Below are positions 40,917 through 52,300 of a stretch of DNA of 64,000 nucleotides, piece by piece (position 1 is the stretch's first letter; the number at the start of each line of letters is the position of its first letter). The DNA lies in the NCBI GenBank assembly GCA_014843695.1, contig CM026398.1, forward strand, positions 18,165,593 through 18,229,592. The letters are read 5' to 3'. This stretch comes from Archivesica marissinica. Lineage: Eukaryota > Mollusca > Bivalvia > Venerida > Vesicomyidae. A program made the translations under genes and the position numbers. The notes under the pieces are model-generated. The model saw only the letters and a list, made by a program, of their open reading frames with translations. It ran no database searches and was not told the DNA's origin.

Positions 40917-41341
40917 TTAATTCTTATCTACTTTGTTTTTCTCTGTCAAATTATACATACGTGTGGTCCGTAACTAGCCTGAGTTCCAGTCTGTCGATTT
41001 TTCACTTTTTAACTTCTGGCAAAATGACATATCATCAGAAACTCAATACGGCCCAATTAATGGTCTCGGTGTTAAACTATATTTATATGACTGACCAGGC
41101 ACAATATATCGACGCCTGTTCCCAGGCTATTCCGTAACTAAACACCTGCAATTCAACGTATCATAATAATCCATAATAATAATTCATTACCTCTTCATAT
41201 AAGTGAGCCAAACAATTCTGGAAACAGTAGAGCTCTATTCGGAATAACTCGGTCGGATACTGATGGTCGTCTAATCATAGCAAGCTGGAGGATTAGATGA
41301 ATCAATCATCGTCCATATAAGAAGTAGAGTAATCTACGTTA

Positions 41342-41620
41342 CAGACGGATACGTAGTGCAGTGGTTAACAGGGATCGCAGGTTCGATCCCCCGTCTGACC
41401 ATAATAAAATTAAAAGTCTTTCAGATGGGACGTTAAACCGAGGTATCGTGTCGGTGCTTTACACCGTGCACGTAAAAGAACCAGAGGAGACTCTATTATG
41501 GGTCTCTGTCTGTCTCATAGCACTATCCTCCAAAAATCTAAAATGACTAATCTCTTCAGGATGAGTCGCTCATATGGGCAACATGTAGCGACGATAAATA
41601 AACGTAAAACACACACACAC
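41342..41620 (+). mobile_element. tRNA-headed SINE, family A
   Basis: Head acgtagtgcagtggttaaca with a short deletion, B box GGTTCGATCCCC, tail gggcaacatgtagcgacg then ataaataaacgt. A family D tail fragment follows (to about 41697). Confidence 0.82.
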
Positions 41621-41697
41621 TTCCTCCACCATTAATAGCTGGAGAGTCACGAAAATGACCTAAACTGTTGTTGCAATTTAAAACCCACAAAACAACA
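41621..41697 (+). mobile_element. SINE family D tail fragment
   Basis: cttcctccaccattaatagc, tggagagtcacgaaaatgac and aaacccacaaaacaac match other D copies. Joined directly to the SINE A tail. Confidence 0.5.
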
Positions 41698-43190
41698 ATT
41701 AAAACATAAACAATACTTCCGATGATTTTAAGGAGAGCCTATATGTCGCCGGTCCCTTGTCTGCCCTGACTCTAAACCTCCTAGCGGGTATATGTATCTC
41801 GAGGGGGTGGGTTTGAGTGAAAGACTCGACGCAATAATTTATATGGGATGATGACTTTAATTTACTTCTTTCCTGAAAATACATTGATTTTCATACAAAG
41901 TAAATTAACAAATCACATAATGTACAAATCATATTCTTATGAGTTTGACAGATGACAGCTGTCAAAATATGTAAACAATACATTCAGGTGTGTTAGAGCG
42001 TAGCATCTAGTGAAAATACACGAGCATGTTTACATTTCAAAATACATAAAATTACATGTGACTATCAATTCGATATCAACCTAACGAATAGACTGAAGTT
42101 TATAAATCACAAAAACTATTGTTACCTGGCTATATATCCAATATAGTCATTACAATGTATTATAAATATACGCCAAAATGGCGATTTATTATCCATTCCA
42201 AAGCTGACCTGATAGTGACCAACAATAGTGATTGGTTAGAATATGTCACATGCAAATTGTTAGTATGACCATTTATAAATACATTTTACATATATACTAG
42301 TTGCAAACGATATACGTTAAGTATGGAACGCCAGAACGGACATAATATACAGGGGCGGGGGTAAACACAATAAAACAACTGAATATTTTCCCTGTAACGT
42401 TTGTTGATGGTTTATTAACGATTGCTATGATTGCGATCCAATTACAGGCTATGACATATACATACCCCATTTTGCAATAGTATTATGCTGATGTTAATTT
42501 AAAAGTACTCAATGTCTGTATAACTCGTTAGGCTGAGATTACAAATTGTTTCTAATAGCACAATATGATAGATTTACCTGGCTACCCAGCACGCGTAGAC
42601 GACATTGATCTTGTGGAGTTTCTATTCGTGATTAACTTATGGTAGTTGATATCTTTGCGCAACAATAGCACATGTTATATGTTCCGAAAATTAGTGTTTA
42701 TTGTAAAGCGAATTAAGTTTGGTGTTCCACAAACTATGGAGGAAGATACCGATTGCGCTAATAAATATTGAAGCAAATGATGATGATTGAGCTTATTTAC
42801 CTTCTCCGCCGACGAACCATGTGGGCGAGCGTACTAAGATGTTTAGCTAACACTCCTATATTATAAACAAAGGTGATTAAGTTGTGTGTATTATTAGTAA
42901 TACGATTTGAATGCTCAGTCAGGCCATATATTAAGTTACAAGCACCAACATGTTTAGGGTCAGTACAAGAGTCACTGTATACTGCCCCACATCTCATATT
43001 CGTTGTTGTGTGTGAATATGTTTCATGTATACTCTTATTTGTATATCAGCACCAGCCATAGATTAGGCTACAAACAACATGCATAGAGTTAGTACAGGAG
43101 TCACGCTGTATCAGCACGCAGCTACATTCGTTAGCGTATGAATATTTTATATAGATGGCTAATGTTACATGTATTTGATAACTCAGCCCG
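41698..43190. other. Unique intergenic sequence
   Basis: No exon recognised. A diverged direct repeat (gttacaagcaccaaca..., gctacaaacaacatgc...) of about 140 bp spans 42900-43130, with a third faint copy after the SINE near 43450. Confidence 0.35.
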
Positions 43191-43194
43191 TGCG

Positions 43195-43433
43195 GAAGTC
43201 GTGATAGCGCAGTGGTAGGGCGTTCGCTTCATGTGCGAAAGGCCCGGAGTTCGAGCCCCGCTGGAGCCGTTACGATTGTGCCCTTAGGCAAGGCATTTAA
43301 ATTCCACATGCCTCTTCTCTCTCTCTCCCTCGTGGCGATGGATTCCATCAGGAATGAGGTCTCGATAGTGATTAATATAAGTTATAAGAACTTGTGTCGC
43401 AATCGAGCTAAAATAAATTTGTATAAACTAACT
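43195..43433 (+). mobile_element. tRNA-headed SINE, family C
   Basis: Full-length: aagtcgtgatagcgcagtgg, GAGTTCGAGCCCC, gcccttaggcaaggcattta, tail gtgtcgcaatcgagctaaaa then taaattt. Confidence 0.88.
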
Positions 43434-44316
43434 CAACCCGAACATAACTGAGGCTACATGCATAAAACACAGCGTCGATTTAGGGGTCACCATAAACTGT
43501 CCTAATATCTCTTGTAATGATGTGTCATTTTTGTCATGTTCTATGATTTCTATGTCTCCACAGGCGACGCGCCACTAACTCTCCACTAGATTTACTATGT
43601 TTCTCGTCGTTTATGTGTCATTTTAATGGGTACAAACAGTCACAAAACCTCAACATATATCCTCGGATATCAGAACCAGTTTAACGTTTTCATGTTTTCG
43701 GCTAGATCCAGGGTTTGTAAGGATGTGTATCATTGGTAGAAAAATCTATCTGATTTTTGGATCTAGCTCCAACCGTTTTACTGAGGCCTGTCTCGGGGCA
43801 TGAGGTTATTTGCCCGTCCGTGCCTGAAATACTGCCCGGAGACACCCGGAGGCACCCGGAGGCTTCCTCCTCCAATAATAGCTGGAGTGTCGCCGTATGA
43901 TCTAAGCTGTTGGAGCGACTTTAAGGACCTAACCCCCCAACAAAAACAAGGCTCCATTTCAGGGATCACTAGTTTCCTCCATTATTTCCGGAATGCTATA
44001 TATAGTATAATGACGTCATGGCGTTTGGAACGGATGTTTGTAACAAATAATTGTATGTAAAATATACATTTGATGTATTTCTGTGCATCTCAACTTTCTA
44101 CTATATTGTTAGCATTCCAAAAAGTGTGTAGGTCATTAGCGCTTGCTGAAATCGGGAACATGTACTTAAACCATTCAGCATCCTATACAAAGTGATACGC
44201 AATAAACTGTTAAGGGGGTATGACTTCGAACAATGTGCTATAACGTGAATCGAGCACCTCTGAGAGTAGTCCAACAAGTGAACGTTATTACTACGTCATT
44301 AAATGTTTGATTTTTG
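43434..44316. other. Intergenic, with a SINE D fragment
   Basis: A family D-like fragment lies at about 43790-43945 (cgtgcctgaaatactgccc, aataatagctggagtgtcgc). The stretch cctgtctcggggcatgagg at 43784-43802 is the inverse of part of the 70-bp satellite at 37797. Otherwise unique. Confidence 0.5.
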
Positions 44317-44381
44317 AAACTTCGGTTATGTCGAAGTATTTTGTTCGGCACTACGGAATTCGACATAACGGATGTAGACTG
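44317..44381 (+). mobile_element. Tc1/mariner-like MITE, right-end fragment
   Basis: Last 65 bp of the family (cttcggttatgtcgaagtat to gacataacggatgtagactg). It leads into the segment shared with 28262-28963, just as copy 2 does. Confidence 0.8.
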
Positions 44382-44389
44382 CATATATT

Positions 44390-44804
44390 TTCCAACAATT
44401 TTCAAGTACATCAACAATGTTAAAATGTTATTTCTTCAATGACACACTTGTTTATAATATTGCATGATAACATGTGTTGCCATCGTTACACTTAATTTAC
44501 TTTAAACATTATTTATTTCAGTATTTGTAGATGTAATCAAGAAATGAACATTTTACATTATAATTTAGCAGCAGTAGACTGAAAGGGATTAGAACGAAAG
44601 AAAACGTATATAGTTCTTCTCCCTATCAATTGCTTGATATACAATAGGCAGGAGAATAATATATATATATAACAAATTTATTCTAGGTGTATGCTAAAGA
44701 ATTTCAGAACTTAATGTATTAGTGAGTCAATAGTTTTGGATGTTAAAAAGAAAATGGTTAATATTTAAAGGAAAATTTAAAGAAAGTTCATGAACATGAA
44801 CTAT
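44390..44804. repeat. Segment duplicated from or with 28262-28963
   Basis: Same order of blocks as the ITIH intron 2 segment but lacking about 300 bp. Ends at catgaactatc in both. Confidence 0.8.
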
Positions 44805-44847
44805 CAAATCGGAGCACGAGAAAATGAAGAGATTAGTATAGCGAAAC

Positions 44848-45233
44848 GGCCTATACGGGCATATACGGGCATATACGGGAATTACGGGCCTATACGGGCA
44901 TTACCGGCATATACGGGCATTACGGGCATATATGGGCATTACGGGGCATTACGGGTATATACGGGCATTACGGGCATATACGGGCATTACGGGCATATAC
45001 GGGAATTACGGGCATTACGGGCATATACGGGCATATACGGGCATTACCGGCATATACGGGCATTACGGGCATATACGGGAATTACCGGCATATACGGGCA
45101 TTACGGGCATATATGGGCATTACGGGGCATTACGGGTATATACGGGCATTACGGGCATATACGGGCATTACGGGGCATTACGGGCATTACAGGCATATAC
45201 GGGCACATACGGGCATTACGGGCATATACGTAC
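44848..45233. repeat. Interleaved 8/9-bp GC-richer satellite
   Basis: Alternating modules tatacgggca and ttacgggca (plus variants ttaccggca, ttacggggca). A larger period is visible: the segment around 44900-45000 recurs near 45080-45180. Confidence 0.95.
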
Positions 45234-45866
45234 ATCGAAGGAAATGCAATAATGATGTAAATGTTAATGTGCATAGATTGCTTTTATCTATATAACTATT
45301 CACTATCAAGGTACTAATGGTCACGTGAGTTTATTGTTATCATCTAGCAGTAGATCGTATTTACATTAGAGCAACATGTACATGTATATAATAAAAGTGG
45401 AGTTAAAAAGTGAGACTACATACAAATGTTCGATCAAAGTAAAACTGAGTTCATAAGTCATAGTTATTATTCTAGATTTCGATTAGGATAGTTTATAAAT
45501 ATGGTTAACTGTTTACATGTATAAATATTCATTACGGGTAAATAAGCATCGATATGCATTCGATTATTGTGTATAGCTACCATTGTCATTTAACGTTGTA
45601 AAATCAAAATGAGGAAGTAAAAGGACATATCAATTGTTTAACCAAGGTATATATATATATATGTTTCGTTCGGTTACGATTTTTTTTATTACAATATATT
45701 ACGGTGTCTTTCCTATCTCGATGTATTGTACATCTAAGGCCTGTATTCGTAATATAATTATTTAATATAAAGTCAAGTAATTATGGTATTTTTAATGTAT
45801 TCTATATTACTTATGATCAAATTTGACATTTCTCCGACACACATTTATAGGGAGCCTGCCTTCATG
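45234..45866. other. Unique intergenic sequence
   Basis: AT-rich with a short (TA)n run near 45648. No exon recognised. Confidence 0.4.
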
Positions 45867-46163
45867 GCCGATGGTTCCTCCACGAAGGGCGAGGGTTCCT
45901 ACACGACAGGATGGTTCCTCCATGAAAGCCGAGGGTTCATACACGACAGGATGGTTCCTCCATGAAAGCCCAGGGTTCCTACACGACAGGATGGTTCCTC
46001 CATGAAAGCCGAGGGTTCATACACGACAGGATGGTTCCTCCATGAAAGCCGAGGGTTCATACACGACAGGATGGTTCCTCCATTGAAAGCCGAGGGTTCA
46101 TACACGACAGGATGGTTCCTCCATGAAAGCCGAGGGTTCATACACGACAGGATGGTTCCTCCA
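45867..46163. repeat. 40-bp satellite, about 7 copies
   Basis: Units ggttcctccatgaaagccga then gggttcatacacgacaggat. First part of a three-part array. Confidence 0.95.
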
Positions 46164-46345
46164 TGGTCGAGTTGTTCCTCGTTGGCCTAGTGGTTCCTCC
46201 ATGGTCGAGTTGTTCCTCGTTGGCCTAGTGGTTCCTCCATGGTCGAGTTGTTCCTCGTTGGCCTAGTGGTTCCTCCATGGTCGAGTTGTTCGTCGTTGGC
46301 CTAGTGGTTCCTCCATGGTCGAGTTGTTCGTCGTTGGCCTAGTGG
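46164..46345. repeat. 38-bp satellite, about 5 copies
   Basis: Units tggtcgagttgttcctcgtt then ggcctagtggttcctcca. It shares ggttcctcca with both neighbours. Confidence 0.93.
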
Positions 46346-47140
46346 TTCCTTCATGGCCGAGTGGTTCATCCATGATCGAGTGGTTCCTCCATGGCCAAGT
46401 AGTTCCTCCATGGCCAGGTGGGTGGTTCTTCCATGGCCGAGGGTTCCTCCATTGCCGAGGGTTCCTCCATGGCCGAGTGGTTCCTCCATGGCCGAGTAGT
46501 TCCTCCATGGCCGAGTGGTTCCTCCATGGCCGAGGGTTCCTCCATGGCCGAGTGGTTCCTCCATGGCCGAGGGTTCCTCCATGGCCGAGGGTTTCTCCAT
46601 GGCCGAGGGTTTCTCCATGGCCGAGTGGTTCCTCCATGGCCGAGGGTTCCTCCATGGCCGAGTGGTTCCTCCATGGCCGAGGGTTCCTCCATGGCCGAGG
46701 GTTTCCCATGCCGAGTGGTTCCTCCATGGTCGAGGGTTCCTCCATGGCCGAGGGTTTATCCATGGCCGAGTGGTTCCTCCATGGCCGAGGGTTCCTCTGT
46801 GTCCGAGTGGTTCCTCAGTGGCCGAGTGGTTCCTCCATGGTCGAGGGTTCCTCCATGGGCTTTGGTTCTTCCATGGCCGAGGGTTCCTCTATGGGCTTGT
46901 GGTTCCTCAGTGGCGGAGTGGTTCCTCCATCCATGTTCGTCTGGTTCCGCCTTGGCCAAATGGTTCTGCATTGGTTGAGTGGTTCCTCCCTTGTGGTTCC
47001 TCCATGGTCGAGTGGTTCCTAAGTGGCGGAGTGGTTCCTCCCTTGTGGTTCCTCCATGGTCGAGTGGTTCCTCCCTTGTGGTTCCTCAACGGCCAAGTGG
47101 TTCCTCAGTGGCGGGAGTGGTTCCTCCATGTCCGAGTGTT
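46346..47140. repeat. 18-20 bp satellite, about 40 copies
   Basis: Two interleaved unit types, ggttcctccatggccgagt (19) and gttcctccatggccgagg (18), degrading to the right (tcagtggccgag, cccttgtggttcc). Open frames here come from the repeat. Confidence 0.95.
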
Positions 47141-47295
47141 AGGTCGATGACTTCAAATCACTAGCCTCTCACTGCAGTAGGTTCGATTCCCAATGGGGTT
47201 GTCGAATTCTCGAAATGGCACCCGGGTCCATCCTCCACCAATAAAATCTGGAGAGTAGCCATATGACATAAGCAGTTTGTGCACTTGAAACCCCT
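47130..47295 (+). mobile_element. SINE family D copy
   Basis: gtcgatgacttcaaatcact head side, then cacccgggtccatcctccac and aataaaatctggagagtagc. Follows the end of the satellite directly. Confidence 0.55.
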
Positions 47296-47315
47296 AAACA
47301 ATACAAACACAGTGT

Positions 47316-47584
47316 GTTTTAGGTTTATTTATCGTCGCTACCGGTTGCCCATATTAGCGACGCCTCCTGAAGAGATTAGTCATTTTAGATTTTTGGCGGA
47401 CAGAGACCCATTCCAGAGTCTCCTCTGGTTCCTTTACGTGCACGGTGTACAGCACCGACACGAGAACTCGGTTTAATGTCCCATCTGAAAGACTGTTAAT
47501 TTTATTAGGGTCAGACTGGGGATCGAACCTGCGATCCCTGGATTACCGGTCCAGCGTGTTACCACTGGACTACAGATCCGCCTG
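47316..47584 (-). mobile_element. tRNA-headed SINE, family A
   Basis: Head at the right (tagtccagtggtaacacgct and GGTTCGATCCCC on the minus strand), tail at the left (ggcaaccggtagcgacg). A small deletion removes part of the body near 47397. Confidence 0.83.
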
Positions 47585-47751
47585 TTACAAACAAAGCAGA
47601 CAACTTGCACTAGCCATTCATCATTTTAACAATTTCAACACTGATAGGACAACGAATGCTGGCGTATATATTCCGCGAGGAAGAAAACAGGAGTTTTAAT
47701 TGTTAACAAAATTCCAATGTTTTGTATTTCATATTCTTTTCAAGTTTAAAC

Positions 47752-47966
47752 TTTCTTTATTTTACAACGATTGTGAAGCAAGCTTTAACAACTTATATTA
47801 ATCATTCTCGTTGGCGTTGATGAAAGCGTAAATGTGCTCATTCGTGTGGGAGGAAACCGGAATATCCGGGGAAAACCCACCTGTCCGATCTGGTGACCAC
47901 CGTACCATCTCACCGACTTCCCGGTCCGAGGATCGAATCCGGGTTGCATTGGTGAGAAGCATTCTT
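47752..47966 (-). mobile_element. tRNA-headed SINE, family B
   Basis: Tail at the left (aagttgttaaagcttgcttc on the minus strand), head truncated at about 47966. Confidence 0.78.
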
Positions 47967-48437
47967 TTCACACATGTACATGTAATGCACACAACATTCA
48001 AATTAATCGTACATATATAAAATGCATAAAGTGTTTGGACCACAAGTGATATAAACATTGATTCGCTCCCTCCAATGCAGAATGTAAATAACTAAGTGTA
48101 TACTAGAGGACATAGAAAACGCACACCTACATTATATGATTATTATTACATAAAAACGAAATACGAAGGATTCCATCAAAGATATATCACATCTTTAACA
48201 CAAACTGAACAACTAAAATTATTCCAAAATGTTTAAAACTATGTATTTAATAATGATATAGTTATTGTTTTTCATGTAAAACACACTTATCCGAAGTGTG
48301 TGTTTTCTATGTCCCCTAGTATATGTTTTGTATGAAGCATATATATATATAGTTTGTACTAAAATTGTGCAGCGAGTAATAAATTATGTGTTATTCTGAC
48401 GTGATGCTGACGTCATAAAACACTAAATCAATATGTA
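47967..48437. other. Intergenic, nothing recognised
   Basis: AT-rich. The short stretch ctaggggacatagaaaac-like occurs inverted at both ends of about 48095-48322 (actagaggacatagaaaacg and cgttttctatgtcccctagt-like), suggesting a short inverted-end element of about 225 bp. Confidence 0.4.
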
Positions 48438-49034
48438 TTAACGCTTTCATTCATAGAGATTTAAGTTCATATACTATTATATCTCCATACAAACGACAGC
48501 CATTTAATTATCATGCAGTGGATAAATAGTCGCCATATCTATCCCACCTCCATAGATATTACTGGGACTACATAGAGATTTAGGTCAATATACTATTATA
48601 TCTCCATACAAACGACAGCCTTTTAGCTATCATGCAGTGGATAAGTAGTCGCCATATATATCCCACCTCCATAGATAGTACTGGGACTACATAGAGATTT
48701 AGGTTAATATACTATTATATCTCCATACAAACGACAGCCTTTTAGCTATCATGCAGTGGATAAGTAGTCGCCATATCTATCCCACCTCCATATATATTAC
48801 TGGGACTTCATAGAGATTTAAGTTAATATACTATTATATCTCCATACAAACGACAGCCATTTAGCTATCATGCAGTGGATAAGTAGTCACCATATCTATC
48901 CCACCGCCATAGATGTTACTGGGACTACATGAGATTCGGGTCTTTATTATGAGCATTGGCTTGGCTACTACATTGTCAATGTGTGTCGTATTGGTAATGG
49001 CGTCAAGAGGTGCTTCTGTGAGGGAAAGGGTTAA
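48438..49034. mobile_element. Compact TTAA-bounded element with 119-bp units
   Basis: 597 bp, TTAACGCTTTCATTCATAG at the left and the inverse of TTAACCCTTTCCCTCACAG at the right. Inside are four direct 119-bp units starting at 48452, 48571, 48690 and 48809, then the single module that is amplified at 24545-27020. No coding capacity. It ends 34 bp before the armadillo gene's first clear exon. Confidence 0.85.
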
Positions 49035-49068
49035 TTATGTTTATTATCATTGTCACATTATACTTCAG

Positions 49069-49315
49069 GTTAGCAACATGTCCGGTGATGATAATGAGCA
49101 CGACAATGGCAGATCGTCTCCGCTTATAAGTCTTACACTGGTACTTGCCAAAGAAATGGTCAAACACCAAAATGGCGGAGAGGATAATGGCGCTGCGGTT
49201 GGGAACATCGTGCAATGCGTAATCGCGGCAACATCGGAGTTACAACAAAACTACGAGGAAACAGCATGTCTGAATAGTCTGAGAGTGCTCGAAAGCTGCT
49301 TAAAGAAAGAAAATG
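49069..49315 (+). CDS. Armadillo gene, first clear coding exon
   Basis: Acceptor tatacttcag just before 49069, donor AATG/GTATGA. ATG at 49078 gives MSGDDNEHDNGRSS, then helical sequence ending CLNSLRVLESCLKKEN. If 49078 is the true start, the nine bases before it are 5' UTR; the frame is also open upstream to the acceptor. Confidence 0.65.
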
Positions 49316-52300
49316 GTATGACAAATGTGGTACTTTATTATGTTTGTTTTGTTTTGATTGTTTGGTAGGTTTAAACAGTATTCCTTGACATCATATATAA
49401 CATAGCCTACAACGACATACAGTCAAACCTGTAAATGGTCACCTCCATTAAACAGCCAACCTGTATTAAGCAGCCATTTTCCAGATTCCCAATTTGTTGT
49501 TTTATTATATATTTGACCTCTATTAAGCAACCACCTGCGCTAAGCAGCCAATTTCTCGGACTCCCTTGGCTGGCTGCTTAAGACAGGTTTGATTGTACAT
49601 AATTACATAATGCAAAGGATCAGGTAGAATCTAAAAATAGCTTTTCTATTTATAAATAACGTTTTCCTTGTTTTATGGTTCAGCGTGACACCAACAGCTT
49701 AGGTCATAGAGCGACTCTCCGGCGGAGGAAGACCCCATGTGACCCCACAAGCCGTATTTCAGGCACGGACGGGTACCCATGTAGAACCACCGACGCTCTG
49801 CAAGCTTCCGAAAACGACAGTGATCCACAGCTAAATAAATTATCATTCCGAAAATGTGGCTTCATTCGAATTAATGGCGAATAGGTAAAACTGAAACTGG
49901 GATATGAAGGAAAGACAGTGGAAAGGATTTTTAAGATGGTAAATAATATGGTGTACTAAACCAAATCTATCTCGTCTACATAATATGGTGTACTAAACCA
50001 AATCTATCTCGTCTACATAATATGGTGTACTAAACCAAATCTATCTCGTCTACATAATATGGTGTACTAAACCAAATCTATCTCGTCTACATAATATGGT
50101 GTACTAAACCAAATCTATCTCGTCTACATAATATGGTGTACTAAACCAAATCTATCTCGTCTACATAATATGGTGTACTAAACCAAATCTATCTCGTCTA
50201 CATAATATGGTGTACTAAACCAAATCTATCTCGTCTACATAATATGGTGTACTAAACCAAATCTATCTCGTCTACATAATATGGTGTACTAAACCAAATC
50301 TATCTCGTCTACATAATATGGTGTACTAAACCAAATCTATCTCGTCTACATAATATGGTGTACTAAACCAAATCTATCTCGTCTACATAATATGGTGTAC
50401 TAAACCAAATCTATCTCGTCTACATAATATGGTGTACTAAACCAAATATATCTCGTCTACATAAATATGGTGTACTAAACCAAATATATCTCGTCTACAT
50501 AAATATGGTGTACTAAACCAAATATATCTCGTCTACATAAATATGGTGTACTAAACCAAATATATCTCGTCTACATAAATATGGTGTACTAAACCAAATA
50601 TATCTCGTCTACATAATATGGTGTACTAAACCAAATATATCTCGTCTACATAACATGGTGTACTAAACCAAATATATCTCGTCTACATAATATGGTGTAT
50701 TAAAACAAACCTATCTCGTCTAACTATTTCAATTGTTTAAGTATATATACACATTGTTTATGCTGGGTTCACACTGTGAACGTTTGTACCAGCGTTGGCC
50801 AGCGTTTGAAAAGTCTAAGAAATGATCCCAAACGTCGGCGAAATTACATTCGCAAAAAGATATGTTTCATTCACACTACGAACGTTTTATATCCGGCGCA
50901 CACCAACCTTTACGAACGTTTCCTAGCGTTTGGCACCGTGTGCTAGCACTTGGCAGCATTTGGGAGCATCGTATTTATAGTCTATTAGCGTAGGCGAATG
51001 TTTGCCAACGCAGATGTAGCGTATGTGCAGCGGTCGCCGACTTAGTCCAATTTAGACGAACGAATACTCAGCATAGGTAAGCTACGGTCAGCATCAGGTG
51101 ACAGCTATATGTAGCCGACCTTTTGTGGCCACATCCTGGCACTCTTGATTTGATTGAAGAAGTAATCTCTCCGTCTCCCTTCTGTGTAATTCGGTTGCTG
51201 TAACGCTTAGATGTAGACATGTCAGTGAGAGACATAAACGTGTCGAAGAAGAGGTCGACGTTTACCAACGGAGACCAACTTAGGTAAACTCTGTACAACT
51301 TAGTCCAGTGTCCAGGAACGTTTACAAACGGAGCACAACTTAGACAGACTCTGTACAACTTAGTCCAGTGTCCAGGAACGTTTACAAACGGAGCACAACT
51401 TAGGCAGACTCTGTACAACTTAGTCCAGTGTCCAGGAACGTTTACAAACGGAGCACAACTTAGACAGACAGTACAACTTAGTCCAGTGTCCAGGAACGTT
51501 TACAAACGGAGCACATCTTAGACAGACTCTGTACAACTTAGTCCAGTGTCCAGGAACGTTTACAAACGGAGCACAACTTAGGCAGACTCTGTACAACTTA
51601 GTCCAGTGTCCAGGAACGTTTACAAACGGAGCACAACTTAGACAGACTCTGTACAACTTAGTCCAGTATCCAGGAACGTTTACAAACGGAGCACAACTTA
51701 GACAGACTCTGTACAACTTAGTCCAGTGTCCAGGAACGTTTACCAACGGAGCACAACTTAGGCAGACTATGTACAACTTAGTCCAGTGTCCAGGAACGTT
51801 TACAAACGGAGCACAACTTAGGCAGACTCTGTACAACTTAGTCCAGTGTCCAGGAACGTTTACAAACGGAGCACAACTTAGACAGACTCTGTACAACTTA
51901 GTCCAGTGTCCAGGAACGTTTACAAACGGAGCACAACTTAGGCAGACTCTGTACAACTTAGTCCAGTGTCCAGGAATGTTTACAAACGGAGCACAACTTA
52001 GACAGACTATGTACAACTTAGTCCAGTGTCCAGGAACGTTTACAAACGGAGCACAACTTAGGCAGACTCTGTACAACTTGTCCAGTGTCCAGTGTCCAGG
52101 AACGTTTACAAACGGAGCACAACTTAGGCAGACTCTGTACAACTTAGTCCAGTGTCCAGGAATGTTTACAAACGGAGCACAACTTAGACAGACTCTGTAC
52201 AACTTAGTCCAGTGTCCAGGAACGTTTACAAACGGAGCACAACTTAGGCAGACTCTGTACAACTTAGTCCAGTGTCCAGGAACGTTTACAAACGGAGCAC

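Noticed and set aside
42797..43061. Short opposing frames with scattered cysteines
   Set aside because: No domain, no clear splice sites in phase with either gene; the region contains a diverged repeat.
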